A stretch of DNA of 64,000 nucleotides, taken from NCBI RefSeq assembly GCF_900625025.1, contig NZ_LR130576.1:243319-307318 (forward strand). The letters are read 5' to 3'. Under the pieces are notes generated by a model, which saw nothing but the letters and a program-made list of their open reading frames with translations, had not been told where the DNA came from and made no database searches. The first letter of the stretch is position 1. Each line of letters starts with the position of its first letter. The DNA comes from Lachnoclostridium sp. Marseille-P6806. Its GTDB lineage: Bacteria > Bacillota > Clostridia > Lachnospirales > Lachnospiraceae. A program made the translations under genes and the position numbers. Positions 17,696-27,240 of the stretch are shown in pieces.

Positions 17696-19261
17696 TCAGT
17701 TTATCATTCTGCGGATTCCCACAATAGACCGGTACAGCGCATTGGAAATCCGTATGCCGTAAGTCGGGTTCGACGCATGAACGATCTGGCCGCCGCCGAT
17801 GTAGATGCCCACGTGTCCGCTGTAAAAGACCAGATCGCCGGGCCGCGCTGCCGACAGGTCGGGCACAGCGGTTCCCATCGCCCGCTGCGCCGCATCATTA
17901 TGCGGCAGGGAATAGCCGAAATGAGCGTAAACCGACATCGTAAAGCCCGAGCAGTCCGTACCGTTCGTGAGACTGCTGCCGCCCCACACATAGGGATTCC
18001 CGATAAACTGCTGCGCATAGCCCGCAATCTCTCCTCCCAGACCGCCGGACTGAGATGCGCCGCTCTCCTTTGCCTCCGCCTCGAGCCTCCGCTTCTCCTG
18101 CTCTCTGGATTCCGCCTCGACATATTCCGTCTCGATATCGGCAAAATCCGAGGAGATATAGCCGTCGCCGTCTGCGGTGGAAACCTTGATCCAGCCCTCT
18201 TCCTCCGAAAGAATCTCCAGCTTTTCGCCTTTCGGAAGCAGGGAAATCACATCGGACTCGATATCCGCCGCCGCACGGACGCGCAGCGTCTCCGTCGTCA
18301 CCGTAGCGATGCGGGTCGATGCCTTTTCCGCGAGCTCTACCGCCTCGCTCCCCGTCGTGACAAACTCCTCTTTTACATAGCCCCTGACGTCGCCGGAACG
18401 AATCTCGACCCAGCCGTCCCCGGCACTGCCGAGAATCTCCGCCACGCCGCTGCTGTACAACTTGCCGACCACCTCAGCATCCGTACTCGCCTTTTCCCGG
18501 ACATTGACATAATCCGACGCCGTGGAAACCGCCAGCTTTTTCGCATCAATTCCGCCGACCGATATGGCCTCCACCGGCGCCGTGCCGTCCGGAGCCGCCC
18601 CGGCATCCCCGCTCTCCGTCCCGCCCGTTTCTTTCTCTTTATCTGCCGTCTGCTTCTCTGCTGCTTCCGCTACGTCCCCACTGTCCGCCGGAGCCGCATT
18701 TCCGGTTTCACTCGATTGATCCGCTCTATCCGCATCGCTCACCGCGGCTGCCGTTCTCTCCAGTGCGCTCTGCTGCGTCTCGGACAGCGCCGTTGTAAGA
18801 ATCGCACTTTCTTCCCCTGCACTGTCTTCCTCACGACTTTCTGCGCCATCAATAACCGACAAAGAAACTGCCTCGGGAATCGGCTCATCCAATGAAGTCA
18901 GCGCGGATACTGCCGCAGATGTCTCCTCCTCGTCCCCGGAACGCTCTGCCGCAAGAACCGGCCGAGCCACCGATGTCTCCACATAGCTCGCCAGCTTCGC
19001 AAGCACGGAGAAGCGGCCCGTTTCCCGGCCTGTGCTCCCCGTTTCGGAGGACGTCCTCGCTCTGCGGGTGATCTTTCCCGACCTGAGCAGCTCACTCTCA
19101 ACCTCCCGCAGGGTCACGCCCCGGCCGGAGAGCGTATAGGCAACTCCGGCGCTCGGAAGCTTTGAGGAGAGACTCCCTGCATGAACCGTACTGGTTCCGA
19201 TAAGAACGGCGGCCGCCGCCGACAGGAACAGAACACCTGCCTCCAGTCTGTATCTGTGCAT
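17696..19261 (-). CDS. Secreted SH3b/NlpC-P60 peptidoglycan hydrolase
   Basis: This is a wall-acting endopeptidase of 521 residues. A signal peptide (hydrophobic AGVLFLSAAAAVLIGTSTVHA) leads into a long low-complexity Ser/Ala/Glu-rich linker (about 90-245). Two SH3b domains follow, one at YVNVREKASTDAEVVGKLY and one at TLRVRAAADIESDVISLLP. After a charged helix comes the NlpC/P60 domain with the catalytic Cys437 in TDCSGF, His483 in SGHVGIYI and His495 in VHAS. The target is probably a gamma-D-Glu-diaminopimelate bond, as for the family. It stands alone, diverges from an SDR gene and ends at its own terminator. Confidence 0.92.
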   Translation of the reverse strand: MHRYRLEAGVLFLSAAAAVLIGTSTVHAGSLSSKLPSAGVAYTLSGRGVTLREVESELLRSGKITRRARTSSETGSTGRETGRFSVLAKLASYVETSVARPVLAAERSGDEEETSAAVSALTSLDEPIPEAVSLSVIDGAESREEDSAGEESAILTTALSETQQSALERTAAAVSDADRADQSSETGNAAPADSGDVAEAAEKQTADKEKETGGTESGDAGAAPDGTAPVEAISVGGIDAKKLAVSTASDYVNVREKASTDAEVVGKLYSSGVAEILGSAGDGWVEIRSGDVRGYVKEEFVTTGSEAVELAEKASTRIATVTTETLRVRAAADIESDVISLLPKGEKLEILSEEEGWIKVSTADGDGYISSDFADIETEYVEAESREQEKRRLEAEAKESGASQSGGLGGEIAGYAQQFIGNPYVWGGSSLTNGTDCSGFTMSVYAHFGYSLPHNDAAQRAMGTAVPDLSAARPGDLVFYSGHVGIYIGGGQIVHASNPTYGIRISNALYRSIVGIRRMIN

Positions 19262-19506
19262 GAATCAGAATTTCCTCCGATAGATCATTCTGTATTGTTT
19301 CACAATACGCGATACAGAAATAAGTTATGAAACATTTCCGTAACGCGGCACGTAATATTCCCCTAGATTATTACAGAAATATTACAAAACAAACTATATC
19401 ATTCGGCACAGACACTGTCAACCGGATTGCACCCGACAGATTTTCTGGTAGACTTTTGGGTGATGGGTTTTGATTGAGATGAATTATATAGAAAGGATTT
19501 CCTGAT

Positions 19507-20250
19507 ATGAAAACTGTCGTCATCACCGGTGCGGGGCACGGAATCGGGCACGCTGCTGCCCGCCGGTTCGCCGCGGAGCACTGTCGTCTGCAGCTGATCT
19601 GCCGCCGCTCCCTTGCCGAGCTCGAGGACCTCGCCCGTTCTCTCTCAGAGCAATACGAGATTCCTGCTGCCGCCGACCTCTTGGATGTCAGCGACGCCGC
19701 TGCCGTCGAGCGCTACTTTGCAGAAAAGTCGCCCCACACCGACATTCTCATCAATAATGCCGGCATCTCCCATGTCGGTCTCTTACAGGATATGACCCCC
19801 GAGGAATGGAACCGGGTGATCGCCGTCAATCTGAGCTCCATGTTCTATACGGCAAAGCAGGTAATTCCTCAGTTTCTTCTGAATCGCGAACGGCTTGCTC
19901 CCGGAGAATGCCCGGGACGCATCATCAACGTCTCGTCTGTCTGGGGGACAGCCGGCGCCGCGGGAGAGGTCTGCTATTCCGCCTCCAAGGGCGGTGTGAA
20001 CAGCTTCACGCGGGCCCTTGCAAAGGAGCTTGCTCCCAGCGGAATCCCCGTCAACGCCATCGCCTGCGGCTGCATTGATACGAGAATGAACGACTGCTTT
20101 GACGAAGACGAGAAAAGAGCTCTGTGCGCAGAAATTCCGGCCGGCCGCTTCGCCTCCCCCGAGGAGGTCGCCGAGGCCATTCTGCACCTCTCGCAGATGC
20201 CGTCCTACATCACCGGGCAAATCATCGCCATGGACGGCGGGTGGGTCTGA
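19507..20250 (+). CDS. Short-chain dehydrogenase, 3-oxoacyl-ACP reductase type
   Basis: An NAD(P)-dependent oxidoreductase of 247 residues. It has the cofactor motif TGAGHGIG (7-14), the structural NNAG, the catalytic serine in INVSSVWG, and YSASKGG with catalytic Tyr and Lys. The C-terminus (ITGQIIAMDGGWV) is FabG-like. It is not in a fatty-acid gene cluster, so it may act on another carbonyl substrate. AAAGG lies before the ATG. It converges on the phosphatase gene at 20,278 with only 27 bases between, and no clear terminator is seen there. Confidence 0.88.
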   Translation: MKTVVITGAGHGIGHAAARRFAAEHCRLQLICRRSLAELEDLARSLSEQYEIPAAADLLDVSDAAAVERYFAEKSPHTDILINNAGISHVGLLQDMTPEEWNRVIAVNLSSMFYTAKQVIPQFLLNRERLAPGECPGRIINVSSVWGTAGAAGEVCYSASKGGVNSFTRALAKELAPSGIPVNAIACGCIDTRMNDCFDEDEKRALCAEIPAGRFASPEEVAEAILHLSQMPSYITGQIIAMDGGWV

Positions 20251-20277
20251 ACGCGCGGCAAACGGCAGCGCAGCGCC

Positions 20278-21009
20278 TCAGTCCTCGCGGCACTCGTCCG
20301 TCCAGCACTCGCGGAAACGGGCGGCAAAGGAGGGTTTCTCTCCCGCTGCGTACAGATGCGAAATATCGGCAAAGGCACTGATCCGAAAGCTGGCCGTCCC
20401 CTGACGCCGCTCCTCCGTATACACGGTCGTGACTGAGGAGGGCGCCGCACAAAAGCTGTGCCAGAATATCATCGGAGAAACATTTGCAAGATGGCTGAGC
20501 AGGACACCCTCCAGCCCGAAATGGCAGAACAGCACGATCGTATCATGATTCGGCCGCTCCGCACGGTAGTATTTTCCATCTCTTATATAGCCATGCTCCG
20601 CGAGCAGCGCGTCAAAACCGATGCAGACCTCACGGTATGCCTCGCCGACTCTTCCCTCGCGCATAATCGGATCTTCGCACCAGCGCTCCGCGTCATAAAA
20701 CATGGGCCGCGCCGTCCAGTCCTGCGGCAGCCAGTCCCACGCAATCCTCCGGCTCCCGTCCGTCACATCCGGCCGCAGTATTCGCGGCGGGAACTCCTGC
20801 AGCCAGTTCAGCACAGCAGCCTCGCGTCCCGTTTTCCGCAGCGTGCACGAGGCCGTATCGCGGGCCCTCCCCAGCGGGGAAACATAAAACCGGGAAATTT
20901 CTTCCTTTGACAGCCGCTCTGCGAGTAGCTCCGCCTCCCGCCAGCCGGTTTCCGTGAGGGAATCAATCGAGTAATCCGGATCTGCATGCCTTATAATCAA
21001 CAGCCTCAC
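20278..21009 (-). CDS. Histidine phosphatase superfamily protein
   Basis: A phosphoglycerate-mutase-like phosphatase of 243 residues. The catalytic histidine is in LLIIRHADPDY at the N-terminus. The family arginine/glutamate regions are present (YVSPLGRARDTA), and the second histidine is in IVLFCHFGLEGVLL. The substrate is unknown. The start is GTG at 21,009 after GGAGGATGCACC, and it overlaps the stop of the small upstream gene as GTGA, so it is translationally coupled. It ends a four-gene unit that begins at 23,502. Confidence 0.85.
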   Translation of the reverse strand: MRLLIIRHADPDYSIDSLTETGWREAELLAERLSKEEISRFYVSPLGRARDTASCTLRKTGREAAVLNWLQEFPPRILRPDVTDGSRRIAWDWLPQDWTARPMFYDAERWCEDPIMREGRVGEAYREVCIGFDALLAEHGYIRDGKYYRAERPNHDTIVLFCHFGLEGVLLSHLANVSPMIFWHSFCAAPSSVTTVYTEERRQGTASFRISAFADISHLYAAGEKPSFAARFRECWTDECRED

Positions 21010-21185
21010 GGTGCATCCTCCGTCGTCTCCGCACCGGGGGACGCAGCGGCTTCCGCAGGCTGCGAGCCGCGATATTCCGAAGACCACAGCGGCCGCGTCA
21101 GTCCAAACAGCACCAGAATAACCGCCATAACCACCAGAACAATGATTTTTTCCCGTTTTGATAACGCTCTCGTCAGTTGATTCAA
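21006..21185 (-). CDS. Small single-pass membrane protein (59 residues)
   Basis: The frame starts at a TTG (21,185), seven bases after the stop of the preceding gene, and ends in a TGA that overlaps the GTG start of the phosphatase gene. It encodes NQLTRALSKREKIIVLVVM then AVILVLFGLTRPLW and a Pro/Ala/Glu-rich tail. This gives one membrane span with a positively charged N-terminal side. I do not recognise a family. The overlaps on both sides, the hydrophobic pattern and the absence of any other use of this space support it as a real gene. The TTG start is the weak point. Confidence 0.6.
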   Translation of the reverse strand: MNQLTRALSKREKIIVLVVMAVILVLFGLTRPLWSSEYRGSQPAEAAASPGAETTEDAP

Positions 21186-21191
21186 CGTCTC

Positions 21192-21494
21192 TTACACCTG
21201 TTCATTCAGCCAGCGCACCGCCGCCTCCAGCCCTTTCTCTGAAAATTCAAATTTTTCACTTTTCTTTGCCGCCTCATCGGTTGCTGCATAGCCGTACGGC
21301 TCCGGCCACACCGTCGCCAGAAAACAGCCCTCGCCCCGCTTGTCGGGCGGGATGTAATGCACATTTTCCAGCGGCTCTCTCGCCAGACGGAAGCGGACGT
21401 TCCCCGCACTTCCGAAATACGCCTCCCCGTATTCATAATGGGAAAAGCCGAACAGCTCATGCGGATCGATTGCGCCTGTCAAAGCCTCACTCAT
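21192..21494 (-). CDS. Conserved hypothetical protein (100 residues)
   Basis: A small soluble protein with the phrase YFGSAGNVRFRLAREPLENVHYIPPD followed by ATVWPEPYGYAATDE. I recall similar short proteins from Lachnospiraceae genomes but no function. The ATG overlaps the end of the 671-residue protein gene by eight bases, so it is coupled to it. The next gene starts seven bases after its stop. Confidence 0.75.
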   Translation of the reverse strand: MSEALTGAIDPHELFGFSHYEYGEAYFGSAGNVRFRLAREPLENVHYIPPDKRGEGCFLATVWPEPYGYAATDEAAKKSEKFEFSEKGLEAAVRWLNEQV

Positions 21495-23502
21495 AAAAGC
21501 TGATCTCCGAAATCACCGTATCGTCATAGCGGTCACCTGCGTAGACGCTGTCGATGCGCAGCGTGACGGAATCCATGCTCACGGCTGTGTCAAACACGAT
21601 ATACTGCACGTCTCCGGCATCCTCAAGCTCAATATCCTTTTCCGCCATCTCACCGCCGGAACGAACCGTCATATGAAGCATATGGGGCCGGTTGTTATTA
21701 TAATATTTCTTCCGGGACTGCATGCTTCCGCCCCAGAAAGCAATGGCGCTGATCTCATGCCCGCCGCCGAACGCCGCGTCGATCGTCGTTCCGAGGCCGG
21801 CATCCGGTTCTCCCTCCTGCCATGAGGTGCTGATATCCCCGTCGATCATCGACTCCGCCGTGTAACGCTCGCCGGTGCGCGCCCCGGTCAGCTCCGAGGA
21901 AGCGCGGATATCGACCGGCATTACCGTCTCCCAATCTCCGGGCTCAAAACCCTCTGTGACAATACGGTAATTCAGCGCCTCGCGCGCTCTCCGCTCCGCC
22001 TCGGCATCTGCCGCCTCTGCCGCCGCTTTTACCGCCGCCGCTGACTCGGAGCTGGCCTGCTGCGCCTGCTCCGCAGGCGTAAGGGAAGCGGAGCTTTCTG
22101 CTGCCTCGGCCGCAGCCTCCGCCGCTTCGCCCAGAATCTCTTCCGCTTTCTCGTTTACCGTCTGCGAAGAAGCAGACTGCGCCTGCTCCCCGCTTCCGGC
22201 GCTCCAGAGCTTCCGAATTTCATGAAGAAGCGGACTTCCTGCGCGGTCCAGCTCCTGATAGGCGACACACAGGCCGCCGATCACCACAATCGCTCCTCCA
22301 AGAATGATCAGGTCACGCCGGATGTGCCGGCGGCGGGAATGTGCGACATTGACCTCCGGTTCCTCCTCGATGACGCGGCTGACGTCCTCGCTGAGCTGCT
22401 GCGTGATTTCCTCCGTGATCGTGCCGATCTCCGCGTTTCCGGACTCCTCGGCTGTATCCGTCTCCGGCGCCGCCGATTCCGCCGGTTCATTATTCTCTGC
22501 CTGTTCTGCCGCGGCCTCTCCCGCGCTGTTTTTCACCGCAGGTTCCGATGCTTCCGGCTCCTCCGTATTTTCCGATGAGTTCTCTGCGGCAGAGGCAGAG
22601 AACTCCGGCTCCGCGCTGCCCAATTCCACCGCTTCCGGCTCTGTTTTATTCTGCTCCGCTTTTCTCGAATCCGCTTTTTCCGGTTCCGACTCTGCCGCAG
22701 GCTCTGTCCCGGAAGCAGGCATTTCCTCCCGAGCAGGCTCTGCCGCTTCCTTTTCTGCTGTCAAACCCGGTTTCTCTGCATTCTCCATCATGTTTCCCAA
22801 GGTGTTCTGCTCCGCGGCCGCGACAAGCTCCTCGGCTGTCAGCGCCTTTTCCGCACTGACGGCCTGCTCCACCTCGCGCTGCATCGCCTCTTTTCTGGCC
22901 TGCCGCTGCTCCGGCGCTGCGATCTCATCGCGCAGCGCCTCCGCTTCTGCATTTTTGCCCAGAGCCTCCAGCACATCCGCATAGCTGTACAGGCTGGCCG
23001 GATGAATCAGGCCGGCCGCCTTTGCCTTTTCAAACCAGCCCGCCGCCGCGGCAGGATCGCCCCCGGCCTGCGTAATGATGCCGCAGCTTTCATAGAACAC
23101 CCGGTTGCCGCGCTCTCCCGCGCGGAGGTTCCACGCATCCGCCAGATCGTTTTCCCCGAGGCGGAGCAGTACATCCGTCACCGCAAAGAGATCATTGGAA
23201 TCATTCTGCTGCGCCGCGCGGAGAACGCAGGCCGTATAGGCCGCAAGATTTTCCTCCCCACTCTCCTGAACGCTGCTCATCGTATCGAGCAGGAGTCCCG
23301 CCTGCGCTTCATCCTCCGGAATCAGATCCGTCAGATTCAGCAGCCGGTTGATGCTGCCGATCTGTCTGCGCCCCTCAGACGCCTCACCGTAGCTGCCCGA
23401 TTTTGCCAGACGGTCCGCCGCACGCATGCACTCATCCAGACGCTCCGCAATCTCCCTGCGGGTCATACCGTGATTCAGCTCCAGATCGTTAAAGCTTCCC
23501 AT
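21487..23502 (-). CDS. Membrane-anchored protein with C-terminal NADase-type glycan-binding domain
   Basis: A 671-residue protein. Residues 1-220 are helical with repeated Ala-rich segments resembling tetratricopeptide or Sel1 helices. Residues 220-390 are low-complexity Glu/Ala/Ser/Pro. A basic stretch RRRHIRR leads into one membrane span (DLIILGGAIVVIGGLCVAYQ). A second Ala/Glu-rich linker follows. The last 150 residues (IRASSELTGARTGERYTAES, DGDISTSWQEG, SVTLRIDSVYAGDRYDDTVI) match the discoidin-like domain often attached to zinc-ribbon or repeat proteins in Firmicutes. It probably senses or binds a surface ligand. GTAGGAG precedes the start. It is first in a four-gene coupled unit. Confidence 0.75.
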   Translation of the reverse strand: MGSFNDLELNHGMTRREIAERLDECMRAADRLAKSGSYGEASEGRRQIGSINRLLNLTDLIPEDEAQAGLLLDTMSSVQESGEENLAAYTACVLRAAQQNDSNDLFAVTDVLLRLGENDLADAWNLRAGERGNRVFYESCGIITQAGGDPAAAAGWFEKAKAAGLIHPASLYSYADVLEALGKNAEAEALRDEIAAPEQRQARKEAMQREVEQAVSAEKALTAEELVAAAEQNTLGNMMENAEKPGLTAEKEAAEPAREEMPASGTEPAAESEPEKADSRKAEQNKTEPEAVELGSAEPEFSASAAENSSENTEEPEASEPAVKNSAGEAAAEQAENNEPAESAAPETDTAEESGNAEIGTITEEITQQLSEDVSRVIEEEPEVNVAHSRRRHIRRDLIILGGAIVVIGGLCVAYQELDRAGSPLLHEIRKLWSAGSGEQAQSASSQTVNEKAEEILGEAAEAAAEAAESSASLTPAEQAQQASSESAAAVKAAAEAADAEAERRAREALNYRIVTEGFEPGDWETVMPVDIRASSELTGARTGERYTAESMIDGDISTSWQEGEPDAGLGTTIDAAFGGGHEISAIAFWGGSMQSRKKYYNNNRPHMLHMTVRSGGEMAEKDIELEDAGDVQYIVFDTAVSMDSVTLRIDSVYAGDRYDDTVISEISFYE

Positions 23503-23574
23503 TCTGTCGTTCTCCTACTTCCCTGCAATCCCGGAAAACACGTCCTCTGCTGCATTCGCAATGCTTTCCCAATA

Positions 23575-23600
23575 ATTATACGGGCTTTACCCGCCATAAT
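23575..23600 (-). promoter_or_regulatory. Putative promoter of the four-gene unit
   Basis: The minus strand has TATAAT at 23,580-23,575 with a weak TGGATT 17 bases upstream. The spacer contains the small palindrome CGGG-TAAAG-CCCG. It would give a leader of about 65 bases before 23,502. Confidence 0.4.
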
Positions 23601-23636
23601 CCATAGCGAACTCCTGTCTTCACTCCGTCTGTCCGC

Positions 23637-24800
23637 TCAGTCCGTCTCATCGGATATCCGCTTCGAGAGAATGCGGACACCGTTCAGCTCCACGTCATCC
23701 TGCAGCGGGATCAGAAGAAACTCCCTGCCGTCGAGAATGCGGGTCGTGATCATCGAAGACATATCGGACTTGACGGAAATCCTTATGCTGGGTGAGCGAA
23801 TCTCCATCGTCGTCTTCGGCGCAATGCTCTCTGCCTTGAAGCCCTTCCCCTCTCCGACCGTCTCTCCCCATACCGCGTCGAACGCCTCCTCGAAGCTCTC
23901 CTCCCGCGTATTTTCCGAGCCGCTCTCGCGGAGAATACGGCGGATCTCCGTGCGCCCCAGTTCCGCCGGCTCCGGGGCGTCCGCCTGCTGCTTCACCGTC
24001 TCGATCGCCGCCTCCGTCAGCGCTTTCACACTGTCGAAATCACAGCCGCGCCCCAGCGCCTTTTCCACAAGACCCGTAAAGAGCTCTTTCTCCTCGGTCT
24101 CCGTCGCCGGAAGCTCCGTCTCTGTCCCGATCAGCTCGTCGATCAGCTCCGGATGACGCTCCTCCTCTTTCCGCGCATAGTACATCAGCGAATGAATATC
24201 CGGGATACGATCCGTAAACGCCGGGTACACGAAGCCGACCGCCGGCATCTGCACGCCCAGATCGCTGCGCTTGTTCACAAACCGCAGCTGCTGCGCGTCA
24301 AAGCAGAGCCCCTCGCGGATCTCCGTCACCGGGCAGATATCGCAGACCATGAACTGATAGACATAGTCCGAGGCGTCCTCCAGCTCCTGTCCGTCGCTTG
24401 TTTTCGCCGGAATATCATAGCTTCCGAACGCCAGAACGATCAGATACCTGCCGATTCCCTGTATGCTTCCCATAATGCGCCGGCAGAAATCGCGGACCCT
24501 CTCCGGATCTGCCAGCTCCGAGCGCAGCAGCGCATAGAGCTGCGCCTGTTTTCCTCCGTCCGCCTCCTCTGCGAGAGGAAATTCCATCTCAAAAAGATTT
24601 CTCCCCGTTCTTCCGGTCAGCGTTCTGCGGAAAAGCTCGAGATATTTCGCCGTCTCTTCCTCCTGCATGGCGCGCCACGTCTCATTCAGCTCCGCGATGA
24701 TCTGTCCGTCCTCATCCACAAAGCAGCCCGCTATGCTGTCGATCCGGCAGCGCTCTCTTGTCAGGAGCTTCCTGACCTCCGCAATCGCTTTTTTATCCAT
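23637..24800 (-). CDS. DUF4317 family protein
   Basis: A 387-residue soluble protein. It begins MDKKAIAEVRKLLTRERCRIDSIAG and contains LYALLRSELADPERVRDFC, LIVLAFGSYDIPAK, MVCDICPV and FVNKRSDLGVQMPAVGFVYPAFTDR, which are features of DUF4317, a family common in Lachnospiraceae with no known function. Length and order match full-length members. AGGAAAATC lies before the start. Its neighbours (a glycan-binding membrane protein and cardiolipin synthase) give no clear hint of its role. Confidence 0.85.
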   Translation of the reverse strand: MDKKAIAEVRKLLTRERCRIDSIAGCFVDEDGQIIAELNETWRAMQEEETAKYLELFRRTLTGRTGRNLFEMEFPLAEEADGGKQAQLYALLRSELADPERVRDFCRRIMGSIQGIGRYLIVLAFGSYDIPAKTSDGQELEDASDYVYQFMVCDICPVTEIREGLCFDAQQLRFVNKRSDLGVQMPAVGFVYPAFTDRIPDIHSLMYYARKEEERHPELIDELIGTETELPATETEEKELFTGLVEKALGRGCDFDSVKALTEAAIETVKQQADAPEPAELGRTEIRRILRESGSENTREESFEEAFDAVWGETVGEGKGFKAESIAPKTTMEIRSPSIRISVKSDMSSMITTRILDGREFLLIPLQDDVELNGVRILSKRISDETD

Positions 24801-24887
24801 GTACTGTGATTTTCCTTTCCTCTCCTGAATCCTCCACGGTCAAGGCGCCAAAAACATCCGGCCTCCGGACATTCGATGCCTGTTTCG

Positions 24888-26471
24888 TCACATCAGCTCT
24901 GCAAAAAGGCGCAAAAACAGCTGCCACAGCCGCCGCAGGCCTGACCGCCCGGTGCGATAAAATTCCGTCACCTCCCGGCACTCCGCAAAGCTCGCATCAA
25001 AATCCGCTTTCATGGCGTGCACCGCCTCGCAGTGACAGAAAAAGCAGCCGTTCTCAAAATGATGATACAGGCTGCGGTAATCGAGATTGATCGTCCCGCA
25101 GGTCGCCATCCTGTCGTCCGCAATGCTCATCTTCGCATGAAAGAAGCCCGGCGTCCATTCGTAGATCCGCACGCCTCTGCGCACCAGTCCGTTGTAAAAC
25201 GAGCGGGTCACTCCGTAGACCATTTTCTTGTCCGGAATGCCCGGCGTGATGATGCGCACATCGACGCCCCGCATGGCGGCCAGCCCGAGCGCATGCATCA
25301 TTTCATCGGTGATGATGAGATACGGCGTGCTGAAATAGCAGTATTTCTCCGCCTTGTCGGCCATGCTGATGTACACATCCTCGCCTACGTGCAGGTCGTC
25401 CATCGGATTATCGGCGTAGGGTGCGGCAAAGCCCTCCGGTTCTTTCGCCTCATAGCGGATATCCGGCAGATAGCGGCCGAAATCCGTGTCGTCCACATCG
25501 GAGCGTTTGACCGCGTTCCACATCTCGAGAAACGTCACGGTCATGCTCCGCACCGCCTCTCCGGAGATCATGATTCCTGTGTCCTTCCACTCACCGTAGG
25601 GCTTCGTGATATTGAAATACTCGTTGGCCAGATTGTAGCCCCCGGTAAAGCCCACACGCCCGTCGACAATGGTGAGCTTGCGGTGATCCCGGTTATTCAG
25701 AAAAAGATTGAGCCCCGGCGCAAACGGGTTGAACACCCGGCAGCGGATCCCGAGTGCTTCCAGCCTGCGGATAAAATCCGTGGTGATGAAGCCGATGCTC
25801 CCCAGATCATCATAGAATACGCGCACCTCCACCCCCGCGCACACCCTCTCCACCAGCACCTCCTGAATACGCTGCCAGACATCTTTATCCTCGATGGCAT
25901 GATATTCGATGAAAATGAAGCGCTCAGCCTGCGCCATCGCCGCAAGCTGCGCCTCCAGTCCCTTGACCGCCTGATCAAAGTAGGTCACATCCGTGTTCCG
26001 GTAAACCGGATACTTCGCATAGGCGGCAATATAGGAAGCGATGTTCCCTGCGGAGCCGTCGCGGCGCGTCAGCTCCTCCAGCTCCTCCTTATTCTCCGGC
26101 AGGAGAGGAAGCAGGATGCCGTCGATTTTTTCATACCGTTCCCTCATCCGCCGGGTATGGACGTTCAGACCGACCATGAGGTACATGGCGACGCCGAAGA
26201 CCGGGAAAAGAAGCATCAGTATGATCCACGGCATCTTCATGGAGGAGGTCTTGTGCTGTCCGTAGATCACCAGTCCCAGTATCAGACCGACGACGCGCGT
26301 GATGATATTGACCCATTCCGCATAGCGGTTGAGTCCGGTGAGAAGCGCCGCCAGAAGCAGAGATTCCAGCAGCATCGACAGCAGAGCAAAAGCCAGACGG
26401 CTGACACCGTTCCGTGTCGCCGCTTTCTTCTCCACCGTCTGCGGACGTATGCTTCTCTTCCTTTCCTCCAT
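24888..26471 (-). CDS. cls: Cardiolipin synthase
   Basis: It joins two phosphatidylglycerol molecules into cardiolipin at the membrane. The 527-residue protein starts with two membrane spans (FALLSMLLESLLLAALLTGL and the segment IITRVVGLILGLVIYG), then PWIILMLLFPVFGVAMYLMV. It carries two phospholipase-D motifs, HRKLTIVDGRVGFTGGYN and HAKMSIADDRMATCGTINLD, each with the H-x-K-x4-D residues. The length is normal for the family. GGGGGAG lies before the ATG. The minus strand upstream holds TATAGT near 26,555 as a possible -10. The 26,472-26,712 gap is very GC-rich and has no gene. Confidence 0.93.
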   Translation of the reverse strand: MEERKRSIRPQTVEKKAATRNGVSRLAFALLSMLLESLLLAALLTGLNRYAEWVNIITRVVGLILGLVIYGQHKTSSMKMPWIILMLLFPVFGVAMYLMVGLNVHTRRMRERYEKIDGILLPLLPENKEELEELTRRDGSAGNIASYIAAYAKYPVYRNTDVTYFDQAVKGLEAQLAAMAQAERFIFIEYHAIEDKDVWQRIQEVLVERVCAGVEVRVFYDDLGSIGFITTDFIRRLEALGIRCRVFNPFAPGLNLFLNNRDHRKLTIVDGRVGFTGGYNLANEYFNITKPYGEWKDTGIMISGEAVRSMTVTFLEMWNAVKRSDVDDTDFGRYLPDIRYEAKEPEGFAAPYADNPMDDLHVGEDVYISMADKAEKYCYFSTPYLIITDEMMHALGLAAMRGVDVRIITPGIPDKKMVYGVTRSFYNGLVRRGVRIYEWTPGFFHAKMSIADDRMATCGTINLDYRSLYHHFENGCFFCHCEAVHAMKADFDASFAECREVTEFYRTGRSGLRRLWQLFLRLFAELM

Positions 26472-26712
26472 CGGCGCTCCCCCTGCCGTGTTCCGCTTTG
26501 TCTCTGCCGCGATCAGAGGCTGCCGCTCTCCGTGTTCGCTCTTTCTAAAATACTATAACGCAGAAGCGGCCCAAACGTAAGTCCCGCCCGGAGCCGCGTT
26601 CCCCCGCCTCAGACCACGCCCCGGGCCGCCTCCCGGGCATCCGGCCGCCGCACTTCTCCCCGGCAGACGCCAAAGCCGCCGGCGGGACAGGGGCGTCCTC
26701 GCACAGCGGCTC

Positions 26713-27240
26713 TCATTGATCCTTTATGTTACATTCCGCCGGGGCCGCCTGCATTCCGCAGGGGCCGTCCGGCCCGCAGCGCTCCGCCAGCATCGACAGA
26801 TGCACGGGCTCGATGCCCGCCGCGGCGGCCCGGAGGAGATTCGCGTAGCTGTCCTCCACCAGCGCACAGTCCGGGAGAGCTGCGCCAAGCTGCTCCGCCG
26901 CCCGGCAAATTTCATGAATTTTCTGTGCATCCTCCCGCACATAGATGCAGTCCGCAAAGAGCGACGGGCAGCACCGGCGTATAAATTCGGTCTTGGCCTC
27001 CGCCTCCTCCGCGGACATCACGGTCGAAAGAACAAAGAGCCGCGCCCCCCGCGCCGCCTGCTCACGGGCATAACGGAGCGTACACGGGACGATCCGGCAG
27101 TGCTCATAGGACGCCGCACCGTGCGTTTTGCAGTAGCGCAGCCAGTCCTCGTCCGGAAAGCCGATGACTATTCTCCCGTCCGGCGCCTCGTACTGCGGTA
27201 TGCTGAGCGTCCCGTCCACGTCGAAGAATACCAGCCTCAT
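26713..27240 (-). CDS. HAD-like phosphatase
   Basis: A 175-residue hydrolase of the haloacid dehalogenase superfamily. Motif I is FFDVDGT at residues 5-11. The later acidic motif is LVEDSYANLLRAAAAG, near residue 142. FVLSTVMSAEEAEAKTEFI fits motif II. The C-terminus is short and Cys/Pro-rich. The ATG overlaps the stop of the Nudix gene (ATGA), so the two are coupled; the pair may clean up nucleotide or sugar-phosphate derivatives. The substrate is unknown. Confidence 0.8.
   Translation of the reverse strand: MRLVFFDVDGTLSIPQYEAPDGRIVIGFPDEDWLRYCKTHGAASYEHCRIVPCTLRYAREQAARGARLFVLSTVMSAEEAEAKTEFIRRCCPSLFADCIYVREDAQKIHEICRAAEQLGAALPDCALVEDSYANLLRAAAAGIEPVHLSMLAERCGPDGPCGMQAAPAECNIKDQ

Noticed and set aside
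19441..19500. Promoter of the SDR gene
   Set aside because: TATATA-like bases lie near 19,485, but no -35 at proper spacing could be found.
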